NCBI GenBank assembly: GCA_023091735.1
Contig: JALKBU010000925.1
Span: 1 to 20,631, forward strand
Length of the DNA stretch: 20,631 nt
Source: Trichomonas tenax
Taxonomy: Eukaryota; Parabasalia; Trichomonadida; Trichomonadidae
Direction: 5' to 3'
Positions 8,536 through 17,324 of this stretch are shown here, piece after piece. The translations under genes were made by a program, and so were the position numbers. Every line of letters begins with the position of its first letter. Position 1 is the first letter of the stretch. A model generated the notes under the pieces. That model saw only the letters and a list, made by a program, of their open reading frames with translations, did not search any database and was not told the origin of the DNA.

Positions 8536-9963
8536 ATTGACATCTGCACCATGCTCAACAAGGTATTTAACAATATCTAATGAATTATTTTCTACTGCAA
8601 CTGAGAGAGGTGATTTGAAATGATACAGTGAATTTCGTACTGCAAAGATAGATTACGAAAAAGATTTATGATCATTCCAATAACTTTATAATAAAAATCA
8701 AATAGCAAAGGAGAATTTCATACCAAAGCTATGAATTACATTTGATATTGATATATTAGATTTCAATGCAATGAAATTCATTGAAAGATGATGATAAAAC
8801 GAGATTGAGAAACGTCTACTATCAAGTTAACATCTGCGCCATGATCAACAAGATATTGAATAATCTCTAACAATTTTACACAGACTGCAGTGTGTAAAGG
8901 ACCAAGAAGAATTTTTAATCCAAAATGAAAATGTTCGATATCATTTTGAATTTATGAATTTCTTTATTGTTTATTTCTGCGCCATTTTCGGCAAGGAATT
9001 TGACTATTTCGAGAGACATACAGTTTACAGCATGTGTGAGAGGAAATAATCGCGAATCATTGATGTCTGCTCCATATTCAACAAGGAATTTTACTATATC
9101 TAGAGAATCTAAATCGATTGCATTTATGAGTGGCGACATATTATGGAAAGATAATCATTATTTTGCCATTCGTTGACATCAAAACCTTTCGAAATTAAAA
9201 AACTAAATGCTGCAAAATTACATCCAAAAAAGCTTTTGGAAACACAACGAGAATTCGCGGGAATTTTAAAATTATCAATTATCCAATCTGCAACTGAATT
9301 ATGATGAAATTGAAGAGCATCATCATAAAATTGCCCAAAATCAAAGTTCTTTAAATGCAGTTCATTAATTATAGAAATGTTAATGCCCTGAATTGCTGAA
9401 CGGCATTCTTCTAACGAAAAATCTATTCCGTTGTTTTCCAAAATCTTAAAAATGTCAATAGATCCGTATTTGCAAGCAAAAGATGGAACTGTGATTTCCT
9501 CAATTATATCATTATATATATAATATTTGGAAAGTTCATCTTGAAATCTTTTAACATCATTATATAATATGGCTGAATAGAGTTTCTTTTCTTCGTTGAT
9601 TACATTCATTAGATCATGAATTACATAATCTGGGAAAATCTTTAGATTGTCGTCCGAATATTTTGTTTTTTCTGCAATGGCTTCTGTTGAAAGAGATGGA
9701 TTTGTTTCATAGCATATTATCATCTTGAACAGTTGTAAATCCCTATTTAAAAGTTTAAGAAATAAATTCTCAATAAATTTGCGTTTGCCTCTGAGAAATA
9801 TTTTGATTTTATCAAATGCTATGATTAAGTCTATTTGAGGAAATTTCTGATCAAAAACAATTTCCTCCACCTGAATGTAGTCTTTTAATACTGGGTGTAC
9901 TTCAGCTTCCGAAATATGACGATATTTAAAAGAACTAACGTCAATGAAATCATTTGTTTTCAT
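8536..9963 (-). pseudogene. decayed DUF3447/ankyrin-repeat gene
   Basis: The reading frame starts at ATG 9963 (MKTNDFIDV); the longer frame to 9987 would begin with TTG. About 270 codons match the N-terminal part of trichomonad DUF3447-ankyrin proteins (FACKYGSIDIFKILENNGIDF, then FHHNSVADWIIDNF), whose ankyrin repeats mediate protein binding. Near 9140 the frame breaks. Two repeats continue in another frame to 8915 (SPLINAIDLDSLDIVKFL, then AENGAEIN). A third repeat is at about 8820-8905 (PLHTAVCVKLLEIIQYLVDHGADVN) in yet another frame, and a fourth at about 8536-8620 (SPLSVAVENNSLDIVKYL). The stretch between the last two has stops in all frames. One break could be an assembly error, but at least three plus stops indicate decay. 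Codons are far more AT-rich than in neighbouring genes. Confidence 0.85.
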
Positions 9964-10040
9964 TAAAAATGATAAATTTACCAACAATGTAAAAAAAACA
10001 GATTATAAAAGAGATTTTAACAAATAATAATATATACAAG

Positions 10041-11648
10041 TTATGCCAATGCATCATCATTATCGTGGTGGAATCTTTGAATAATTCTTCTCCTTCTCGC
10101 CAATACCGCTTCAGAAGGACCACCAACAATATCTTCCGTTGCAAGTGGAAGTCCTTGCTCAACAGCGCGACGAGCTTTCTTCGGGATGTGACCCTTTTCT
10201 TGGATGATAGTGTTGTCGTAGAGGGATGAGAACTGTGGAGATACTTCGTCACCACCATCGTCCTCGATGACAGGAGTATAGCTTGGGTCAATGTCTTCTG
10301 CATCATCATCTTTAGAGACTTCTTCCTTAGTTGCAATATCATCCTTGGAGATTTCCTCTTCTTTAGTTGCAGGTGTTACTTCTGCTGGTGCTGGAGTCTT
10401 TGGAACCGGCTTCTTAAGTGCTGGAGGGAGGAAATAGCGAGATCTCAACTCCGTTGGCATCTTTCCAACGAATGTAATCATTCTGTCCCATTTCTTCATC
10501 TGGCGCTCGTTATCGCATGGATAAGCAAGATTAAAGCCACCAAATGACTGCGGTGGCTTGTTGACAGTTGCCTCGATAGCGGCAATAAGCTCTGGGTCCT
10601 TCTGAAGGAGCTCCGGCCACTCCTCGGCAAGGTGCTCTGAGTAATTCTTGATGACATAATCCTGGAGCTCTGGCGATGGAGCAACGATCTGCATAGCGTC
10701 AGAGAGCATTGCCATCTTCATCTTGCGTTCATACGGCGTGTTTGTTTCTAACGAAGGACGGTAATTGCACTCAAGGATATATGGATTTAAGTCATTATCG
10801 ATGAGCACATCAATGCCCAAAATCTGGAAGCAGCGCTGGAATCCGATCCTTGGGCACTGTCTCTCCATTCCCTGCTGAAGGAACTTCGATGCAGTGATGA
10901 CAGCAGACACGATTGCCCTATCAATTTTTGTCCAAAGCTTTTGAACATTGTGTCCTTGATTCTCGAGATCTTTCATTATGTCGGCAATCATCTTGATTAT
11001 CTGTGTCATATTGATGTCCGGGTTCTTCTTGTTGAGAGACTTGTTCGTTAGTTCTGAGAAAACCGAATTTTCGGTCGCCTTCTTTGAACAGAATCTCGCG
11101 ACGCCATTCCTGTACACGTAAACGTGCAATGGATTGACAGACGCAATCAGTGCGTAAATCCTGAAATCAAATTTATACCCATCAATCAAAAGTGACGGAA
11201 TATACTCCTGTGCGACACTCAAACGCTCAATCACTGGCGGTGCGTCACCGATCTCGACTAACGTTATTCCTTCGCCAAGCGATCCTCTGTCCGGTTTGAC
11301 GATGTACTTTTTCTCCTTCTTGAGGACCTCAGCGTTGAACTGCTCCTGCTGCAGCGGCACGAGGAAGCTCTTCGGCAGGAATTTGAATTGCGAAGAGAAA
11401 GTTTGCGCTGTTCTCTGTATAAGTCTGACGAAAGGCGCCTTCCTGCACAGCACGTTCATCATTGGGAACCTATTCACGATCTGCCATGGCTTCAGCTGCC
11501 CGTAGAAGTCCTTTTTACGAAGATCGTCCCACCAAACAAGGACCGCTGTGGGATCATCCTTCTTGAATGAGTACCCTGCCATCCGCATGCTGTCCCTGAT
11601 GAGGGTCTTATAGAGCATGTGGCCCTCTGTCGCGTTGTACTTCGTCAT
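10041..11648 (-). CDS. tubulin-tyrosine-ligase-like (TTLL) amino-acid ligase
   Basis: This 535-residue protein belongs to the TTL-like ATP-grasp ligases, which add Tyr, Glu or Gly to tubulin or other proteins. The domain spans about 35-330. Visible motifs are NRFPMMNVLCRK (59-70), the ATP-binding KYIVKPDRGSLGEGI (114-128, K118), VAQEYIPSLLIDGYKFDFRIY (145-165, K159 and R163), and ILGIDVLIDNDLNPYILECNYRPSL (276-300, with metal/ATP ligands D280, E293, N295). These are intact, so it is probably active. The usual EVNxxPS reads ECNYRPS. Substrate choice (polyglutamylase or other) cannot be told. Residues about 410-535 are a Pro/Glu/Asp-rich tail with an imperfect duplication at 427-448. ATG 11648 was chosen because the frame to 11678 begins with GTG; TCAAAATG sits directly at this start. 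It diverges from the exonuclease gene across 293 bp. Confidence 0.92.
   Translation of the reverse strand: MTKYNATEGHMLYKTLIRDSMRMAGYSFKKDDPTAVLVWWDDLRKKDFYGQLKPWQIVNRFPMMNVLCRKAPFVRLIQRTAQTFSSQFKFLPKSFLVPLQQEQFNAEVLKKEKKYIVKPDRGSLGEGITLVEIGDAPPVIERLSVAQEYIPSLLIDGYKFDFRIYALIASVNPLHVYVYRNGVARFCSKKATENSVFSELTNKSLNKKNPDINMTQIIKMIADIMKDLENQGHNVQKLWTKIDRAIVSAVITASKFLQQGMERQCPRIGFQRCFQILGIDVLIDNDLNPYILECNYRPSLETNTPYERKMKMAMLSDAMQIVAPSPELQDYVIKNYSEHLAEEWPELLQKDPELIAAIEATVNKPPQSFGGFNLAYPCDNERQMKKWDRMITFVGKMPTELRSRYFLPPALKKPVPKTPAPAEVTPATKEEEISKDDIATKEEVSKDDDAEDIDPSYTPVIEDDGGDEVSPQFSSLYDNTIIQEKGHIPKKARRAVEQGLPLATEDIVGGPSEAVLARRRRIIQRFHHDNDDALA
10305..10370 (-). repeat. short in-frame duplication in the TTLL acidic tail
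   Basis: Residues 427-437 (ATKEEEISKDD) and 439-448 (ATKEEVSKDD) are near-identical adjacent units, each rich in Glu, Asp and Lys. It probably arose by replication slippage within the disordered tail. Confidence 0.7.
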
Positions 11649-11941
11649 TTTGAAACTTTTTTCAAAAAATTTCTCCACAAAAAAAAAGTCTTGACGATAG
11701 AAAATTGCGGATATGGAAAATCAAACATAAATTCTGCTCCGTGATATCGATTCTGTGGACCATGAAGAAGGATCTGTGAAGATTTCGCTATACAAATGTC
11801 ACTACAACCTCCGGAAATGTTTCAACAAAATTTCGGAAATATTTCTGACATGATTTTGTTCTTAAAATGTTGTTTTGGTTTTACCATAAAATAAAACATA
11901 TAAAAACTCAATAAAATAAAAGTTTGACAAGTAAATAGTTT

Positions 11942-13495
11942 ATGGAGACAGAGATTTTAGGGCACAATATGAAGAATAAGAAACAAAATACAACATATTT
12001 TGATATATTTGGAGACGTCCAGACTGAGGTTGGAGTCCACGAAAATGCGGGAAAGACGGAAATAAACCCAATTGGAGTGAGAAACTTCGTTTTATCCATA
12101 TTTAATTTAGTATCTATACCAAAGTGGGCGAAAATAGAGCATTCATCACTTGTAAAACGCGTTATTTTCCTGTACTTTCACGGAATAGATCAATTAAAGT
12201 TCCTTCAGTATCACGATGAGATATCAAAATTCCATGAACTTAAAGAAAATGGGTTTCCAGCGGTGATTTTGGCTTCTTTGAAGGGAATGAGGATCATTCC
12301 TCCTGAACAATCACTTCTAGGATACGCGATTAACCCCAAAGAACTCAAAACATTCACGAGCTTCGAAGAAATGCTTCTCTCAGAGCACAAATTACTCGAT
12401 AATGGTTTTCCTCTTCCTTTCGATCCAAATCGCGACGATTGGAAAGGAAAGCACAGATTCGAAGAATTTGGTGTGGAACCACTCACTGAAGAAGAGCTAT
12501 CGCACTATAAATTCCTTCCTGAGCATGTTGAAGGTGTGCACAAAGTTATAGCGCTCGATTGTGAAATGATTGAAACAACTTCAGAAGATGGAGTCAAACA
12601 TGATGAATTAGCGCGTCTTTCCGTTATCGATGAGAAAGGAAATACAATCATTGATGAATTCTTCAAGCCAGTTTATCCAGTATCTGACCTCAGGACACAC
12701 GTATCAGGTATCACTCAAGGGAATATTGATGCTGCAACTTTATCATCTTCTGACGGCCTTGCAAAACTTTCCGAAGTTGCTGACCGCGAAACTATCATTG
12801 TTGGCCATGGACTTGAGAACGATTTCAAAGCTCTTTTATTATTCCACATGCGCGTTGTCGACACATCATTGATATACAATAACGAGAAAGGCGTCACATA
12901 TCCAAGAAAGCCGAAGCTATCCAATCTCTATCAGAAATACTTCAAGAAGGAGATGCGCGAGAATGATAAACCACATGATTCGATTGATGATTCACGTGCA
13001 GCATTAGAATTAGCGAAGTTCTGCCTCAATCATGCTGTTTCTAATGTCCCCATTGCACCAAAGATTCCTGATATGTTCCAGCAACTCTTGAAAGGCATCG
13101 GAAAGATTGATGTTCTCACTCACGAGAAAATGACAAATTACCAAGGCCTCGATGAGCGCGTTAACTGCATCATTGAGGATGAAGATGCTCCGCGTGCTGA
13201 CAAACTCGTTGAGTGCGTCAAAAATGGAGATAGTGAGTTTGTATTTGCTTTCTTCAACGGTATGGCGAGGTGTGATGTTGTGGATGAAGAAGAAAGAAAG
13301 GCGGCTACATTCTATAGCGAAGTCTTGGGAAGAGTTATGGACGTGATGCCGAAGTCATCAATTCTAGTTGTTTACAGCAGTGGTGGATCAACAAGAAGGA
13401 TATCAGAACTCAAAATTCCTCAAGCAAAGAACGCAGAAATTGCAAAAGTCAGACAAGGACTTTTGTGGGCAAAAGCTACACCACCTGATAAATAA
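11942..13495 (+). CDS. Rex1/REXO5-type DEDDh 3'-5' RNA exonuclease
   Basis: This 517-residue protein resembles the Rex1/Rnh70/REXO5 exonucleases, which trim 3' ends of structured RNAs such as 5S rRNA and tRNA in the nucleus. Its N-terminal region (about 42-130, with SIPKWAKIEH and a following hydrophobic strand) resembles the pre-catalytic segment of that subfamily. The exonuclease domain spans about 200-360: motif I ALDCEM (D206, E208), then HVSGIT, motif II GHGLENDFKAL (D294), and motif III HDSIDDSRAALEL (H345, D350). All four acidic residues and the catalytic His are present, so it should be active. The C-terminal 150 residues (about 365-517) are unassigned. TCAAT at 11908 is a weak Inr candidate. 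The stop overlaps TAAA (13493-13496). Confidence 0.92.
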   Translation: METEILGHNMKNKKQNTTYFDIFGDVQTEVGVHENAGKTEINPIGVRNFVLSIFNLVSIPKWAKIEHSSLVKRVIFLYFHGIDQLKFLQYHDEISKFHELKENGFPAVILASLKGMRIIPPEQSLLGYAINPKELKTFTSFEEMLLSEHKLLDNGFPLPFDPNRDDWKGKHRFEEFGVEPLTEEELSHYKFLPEHVEGVHKVIALDCEMIETTSEDGVKHDELARLSVIDEKGNTIIDEFFKPVYPVSDLRTHVSGITQGNIDAATLSSSDGLAKLSEVADRETIIVGHGLENDFKALLLFHMRVVDTSLIYNNEKGVTYPRKPKLSNLYQKYFKKEMRENDKPHDSIDDSRAALELAKFCLNHAVSNVPIAPKIPDMFQQLLKGIGKIDVLTHEKMTNYQGLDERVNCIIEDEDAPRADKLVECVKNGDSEFVFAFFNGMARCDVVDEEERKAATFYSEVLGRVMDVMPKSSILVVYSSGGSTRRISELKIPQAKNAEIAKVRQGLLWAKATPPDK

Positions 13496-13529
13496 AAATA
13501 TAGAGATATATTTTGATTTGATTCATTTC

Positions 13530-13820
13530 AATATATTTTTATGATTTGTAAAATAATTTACATGACAAAACATTATTTTCTTAATAAAATAAAACAAAAA
13601 TGTGATTTTCCGATTTCTAACTATAGAAAAATCTAATAGTAACAAAACGAAAAGAAATTAATATTTATGGATTGTAAAATAATTTACGTGATAAAATTGC
13701 AATTAATAAACAAAATTGAACAAAAATGTGATTTTTCAGATTTCCAGAGCTAGGTAAATATATTAAGAACAAAATGAAGGAAAATAATAAATATGCTTTG
13801 TAAAATAGTTTACGAAATTT
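13530..13820. repeat. 126-bp tandem repeat, about 2.2 copies
   Basis: The 413-bp spacer between the exonuclease and phosphatase genes holds an imperfect tandem array. TTGTAAAATAATTTAC starts at 13546 and again at 13672, and TTGTAAAATAGTTTAC starts at 13798, exactly 126 bp apart each time. ACAAAAATGTGATTTT starts at 13594 and again at 13720, also 126 bp apart. The parts between have diverged. The third copy fades after about 25 bp. No coding potential was seen. Confidence 0.85.
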
Positions 13821-13891
13821 CCTTTGGTAAATACGATATGATGGGCCACAAGTTCTCTCAAATCTGAGAAACAGAAAAAATTAAAAGACCA

Positions 13892-13896
13892 TCATT
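13892..13896 (+). promoter_or_regulatory. initiator of the phosphatase gene
   Basis: TCATT matches the trichomonad Inr TCA-Y-W with the +1 A at 13894, 15 nt before the ATG at 13909. This supports that start. Confidence 0.55.
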
Positions 13897-13908
13897 ATTT
13901 GAAAAATT

Positions 13909-14949
13909 ATGTTCTCTGTCGACGCTTTCATCTCTAAGATCATAAAGAGCCGCTTCGCGTCTGGCAACAGGAAAATCAAGAGGCAGTTACAGCACTTCGA
14001 CTGCAACGAAGTAACAGAAGTCCTAAATAACGGATCTGAAGTTCTCAAAAACGACCCCGTTTTCCTCAAACTCCCGGCAAACATCACCGTTGTGGGTGAC
14101 TTACACGGAAATATTGACGATCTTCTTAGAATATTCACTCGTTGCGGATACCCGCCAGAAACCAATTACATCTTTCTCGGCGACTACGTCGACAGAGGGG
14201 ACAACTCGATAGAGGTCTTCCTGATGCTTCTCTCGCTCAAGATTAAGTTCCCAGAGAACATTTATTTGTTGCGCGGAAATCACGAATCGAATTCTATGAC
14301 AGGAATCTACGGATTCAGGGCTGAAGTGAGGAGGAGACTCAACAAGCAGATGTATTTCAAGTTTTTGGACTGCTTTAAACATCTTCCAATTGCAGCTGTC
14401 ATCGATAATCGGGTTTTCTGCGTCCACGGAGGCATCTCTAAGGAATTGCACAAGATTGAGCAGCTTTCTTCACTCAAAAAACCAAATGAAATTCCATTAG
14501 CTGGAATTATCTCAGATATGCTTTGGTCCGATCCAATGGACTACGTTGACACTTTCTTGCCAAGTGACCGCGGCGTTGGTGCACTCTTTGGAGCCAAGCC
14601 GCTTCAAAAGTTTTTAGACGATAACAAGCTCGAATTGCTTGTCAGATCTCACGAGTCCTGCGAAAAGGGATTCAACTGGCCTTTCGTGGGACAGGAAGTT
14701 GGAAGCCACGGATGCCTTACAATTTTCAGCAGCAGCAATTATTGCGATGAGTGCAATGATAGTGCTGTTTTGAGCGTACCTCAGGACGGTGACTACCAAA
14801 TCATCACATTCACACACGGCAAACAAGTCAGATTTGCGATGCCAAAGTGGCTAATGACACAACAAATTGTTGAGAAAGCACAGTCTCCAGCAGAAGACGA
14901 AATTCCAACAAGCATCTCCAGTGCAGACTTCCTTCTTCTTACGGCTTAA
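13909..14949 (+). CDS. divergent PP1-like PPP-family serine/threonine phosphatase
   Basis: This 346-residue catalytic subunit removes phosphate from Ser/Thr with a two-metal centre. The PPP signatures are in order: GDLHGN (63-68, D64 and H66), GDYVDRG (91-97, D92 and R96), LRGNHES (121-127, N124 and H125), VHGG (172-175, H173), SDRGV (219-223, R221) and RSHES (246-250, H248). All metal and phosphate ligands are kept, so it should be active. Length and SDRGVGALFG point to the PP1 branch. Two regions differ from canonical PP1: the IVRAHQ block reads LVRSHE, and the beta12-beta13 loop SAPNYCGEFDNAGA reads SSSNYCDECNDSAV (274-287), which should alter inhibitor and substrate contacts. About 25 extra residues precede the catalytic core's first helix. 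It belongs to the many lineage-specific PP1-like paralogues expected in trichomonads (inference). Confidence 0.94.
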   Translation: MFSVDAFISKIIKSRFASGNRKIKRQLQHFDCNEVTEVLNNGSEVLKNDPVFLKLPANITVVGDLHGNIDDLLRIFTRCGYPPETNYIFLGDYVDRGDNSIEVFLMLLSLKIKFPENIYLLRGNHESNSMTGIYGFRAEVRRRLNKQMYFKFLDCFKHLPIAAVIDNRVFCVHGGISKELHKIEQLSSLKKPNEIPLAGIISDMLWSDPMDYVDTFLPSDRGVGALFGAKPLQKFLDDNKLELLVRSHESCEKGFNWPFVGQEVGSHGCLTIFSSSNYCDECNDSAVLSVPQDGDYQIITFTHGKQVRFAMPKWLMTQQIVEKAQSPAEDEIPTSISSADFLLLTA

Positions 14950-15100
14950 TATTTTGTTTTGTTTATATAATATTATCTCAATAATAAAATATAGAGTATA
15001 ATTTTTCATGAAATTCACACCAAAAAAAGAAGCAACTAAACAATGCAAAATATGCATCCAACCGTTTATTCATATAAAACAAAAGGTTAGATGCCAAAAA

Positions 15101-15808
15101 TTACTCGGCGCCTGACCACTCGACTATGCTTTCGAGAATCTTTGCGAGAATTTCTTGGGCGACTTGCTGGTCCTCAGGCTCAAGCTCTCCAACCTGGTTA
15201 TTAGCCTCGTTATGGACAGTCTGAAGCAGCTCGAGGGCGTCATCATACTTATCCATTATGTCACTCAAAAGGATGGAGAGGTTAAGCGCCGAATTCAAAC
15301 GAATTGGGTGCGCAGCAGGATACAACTCTGCAGTCATTGTTAGGGCCAATGCGTAATTATCATGTGAAAGAGCAGCCATTTCAGCGGCCTCATCTGATTC
15401 GCTTTCTGCAATATAACGAGCAAAATCACCGATGAATAAGTGAAGTTTTGGTTTTTCGACATCTTCCGTCGTGGCAGGGAGTACTTTATCCTTGAGTATT
15501 GAGATTACTTGCTTACAGAGAGAAACAAGATGTGCGGTCAAATCTTTCTTCATAATCTCAAACGCAATCACTTGGGACTCACTTTCGAGAGCCTCCGACG
15601 ACAATTCCGCAGCGCACGCGCGGATCTGGTTCCTGAGATCTGCTGTGAGCTTGCGGAAAGGCTGGATAAAACATTCCTGCTCATAGGACTCGAGAGCGGC
15701 CTTCTTCTCGATAGCCATAAGCATGTACTTGATGCTCATCTCGGAATTGCCCTGATCGTAGATATATGAAGCGATGTTAATGAGGTCCTCAAATTGCAAC
15801 TCTTCCAT
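15101..15808 (-). CDS. divergent 14-3-3 phosphoprotein-binding protein
   Basis: This 235-residue, all-helical protein is a 14-3-3, a dimeric cytosolic adaptor that binds phosphoserine/phosphothreonine motifs. The best-conserved part is the C-terminal half: FIGDFARYIAES (125-136, canonical GDYYRYLAE), then AAHPIRLNSALNLSILLSDI (165-184, canonical THPIRLGLALNFSVFYYEI), and a closing EWSGAE (canonical LW). The phosphate-binding set is R52 (Lys49 in mammals), R59 (Arg56), R131 (Arg127) and Y132 (Tyr128), so pocket charge is retained. The usual NLLSVAYKNVVGARR signature is largely rewritten as CFIQPFRKLTADLRN. Length is slightly short of the usual 245-250. It lies 229 bp downstream of the PH-AGC kinase on the same strand and converges on the phosphatase gene with 151 bp between the stops. 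Confidence 0.9.
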   Translation of the reverse strand: MEELQFEDLINIASYIYDQGNSEMSIKYMLMAIEKKAALESYEQECFIQPFRKLTADLRNQIRACAAELSSEALESESQVIAFEIMKKDLTAHLVSLCKQVISILKDKVLPATTEDVEKPKLHLFIGDFARYIAESESDEAAEMAALSHDNYALALTMTAELYPAAHPIRLNSALNLSILLSDIMDKYDDALELLQTVHNEANNQVGELEPEDQQVAQEILAKILESIVEWSGAE

Positions 15809-16037
15809 TCTTTTTTTATATAACCGCTTTTTTGTCCACTTACAAATTAAGTTTTTTTTATTTCGATTTTTTTATTGTTTTAATCATTTTTGTGATTTTT
15901 AAAGCAATTATAAAAAATCCAGATTGCTAAATTATTTAAATATTTATCAATCAACATTTTTATATCATTCATTCTATATTTCATTGATTTAATTATAATA
16001 TTTATAATAAACTAAACTAAATAAACATTTTACCGTA

Positions 16038-17324
16038 TTAAGCAACAATAGAAAGATCTTCGTATGAAAACCCATCAATTCTTGGAAAAACTTCTTCACC
16101 TTCGAATATTTCTGGCTCCATGACAGAATCATCTGATTCGAAGTTATATCCGGGATCATCATCATCCGTTAACGGAACAAAGTCCGGCTCGTATCCACAA
16201 CGCATGACTACATCCCAGTCGATGTCCTTCCAAAACTCGTGCTCGAATAAATCCAAGCCAGGGCTTCCAAGTCTCTTGGCGGGATTCTTTTCGAGGAGCT
16301 TTGTCAAGAAATCTATTGTGACTGGGTCTAATACACGAGTAGGGATCCTCGGAGATCTGTGAAGAATCATATCAAAGAGTCTTGTTCTCATTGGACTTGA
16401 GAAAGGAACTGAACCAGTGAAGAAAAGAAAAGCGACAATTCCAAAGCTCCACCAGTCGATTGCATACGTTTGATTTGGATTTGCTTCTATGACTTCAGGC
16501 GCGAGATATTCCGCAGTGCCGCAGAAGGATGGGCACGACATGTCTTCCGTGCATTGCCTCGCAGTTCCGAAGTCAGCAAGTTTTATGTGGCCTTTTGCGT
16601 CGAGAAGAATATTCTCTGGCTTGAGGTCACGATATATAACGCCCATGCTGTGCAAGTTCTTGACAGCAAGAGCGATTTCAGCGAGGTATAATTTCTTCTG
16701 GTAAAAATTAATTGAATTTCTTTCCAATTGAAAATGTAAATCTCCTCCTTGCGCGAACTCCAACACAAAGAACAGATGCGTGTTTGTCTGGAATGCGTTG
16801 TAAAGCCTGATTATGAAAGGATGGCGTGCTCTCATCAAAGTATTTCTCTCCGACTCAACGCGCTGAACATGTTTGTTCGTTCTCACGCTCGACTTCTCTA
16901 TCGTCTTTATTGCGACCAATTCGTTCGTCAATCTGTTCCTGGCGACGTAGACAGTTGCATATCCGCCCTTTCCGATCTCTTTGATGATCTCGAAGTCCGA
17001 GAGATCGACATTTGTGTCAACTGGCTTCAGTTGTAGTGCGCAAATCCACTTCTGCGCTTGGTGTTTCGACTGGCAATAATATGTCAGCTCTTCTGAACTG
17101 TTTTCAAGCACAATGGTAAATCCAGGCCGCGCTCCATCCAAAACACTTACAGATTTGATATTTTCTAGCGGAATTCCTTTATATAAAATTGAATATTTTT
17201 CATCTTGGAAAGTATTGAACACTGTGTCAGTGACGATGCCGAAAAGCTTCCTGTCGGTCCTGAAAATACTCGTTTTCTGTGATATGTTGCCCTTGATCGC
17301 GAAGATGGGCTCTGAATCAGACAT
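16038..17324 (-). CDS. PH-domain AGC-family serine/threonine kinase (Akt-like layout)
   Basis: This 428-residue kinase has an N-terminal PH-like domain (about 6-100, ending QAQKWICALQ with the conserved Trp of the last helix), which usually binds phosphoinositides or proteins at membranes. The kinase domain spans about 111-365: glycine loop GKGGYATV (118-125), VAIK (K140), helix-C E159, YRDLKPEN (231-238, D233), DFG (251-253), activation loop SFCGTAEYLAPE (S266 at the PDK1-target position) and DWWSFG. The AGC C-tail ends with IDGFSYED (416-423), equivalent to the hydrophobic motif FxxF(S/T)Y but with Ile for the first Phe. The PH-then-kinase order matches Akt/PKB; the basic phosphoinositide residues of the PH domain are not clear by eye. 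TCAAAA lies about 28 nt before the ATG. All catalytic residues are present. Confidence 0.94.
   Translation of the reverse strand: MSDSEPIFAIKGNISQKTSIFRTDRKLFGIVTDTVFNTFQDEKYSILYKGIPLENIKSVSVLDGARPGFTIVLENSSEELTYYCQSKHQAQKWICALQLKPVDTNVDLSDFEIIKEIGKGGYATVYVARNRLTNELVAIKTIEKSSVRTNKHVQRVESERNTLMRARHPFIIRLYNAFQTNTHLFFVLEFAQGGDLHFQLERNSINFYQKKLYLAEIALAVKNLHSMGVIYRDLKPENILLDAKGHIKLADFGTARQCTEDMSCPSFCGTAEYLAPEVIEANPNQTYAIDWWSFGIVAFLFFTGSVPFSSPMRTRLFDMILHRSPRIPTRVLDPVTIDFLTKLLEKNPAKRLGSPGLDLFEHEFWKDIDWDVVMRCGYEPDFVPLTDDDDPGYNFESDDSVMEPEIFEGEEVFPRIDGFSYEDLSIVA

Noticed and set aside
9964..9987. Eight-codon extension of the ankyrin gene
   Set aside because: It would start with TTG; ATG 9963 is the first proper start.
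11649..11678. Ten-codon N-terminal extension of the TTLL gene
   Set aside because: It would start with GTG; the first ATG is at 11648.
15817..15823. TATATAA upstream of the 14-3-3 gene as a TATA box
   Set aside because: Such strings are everywhere in these AT-rich spacers, and trichomonad protein genes rely on the initiator rather than a TATA box.
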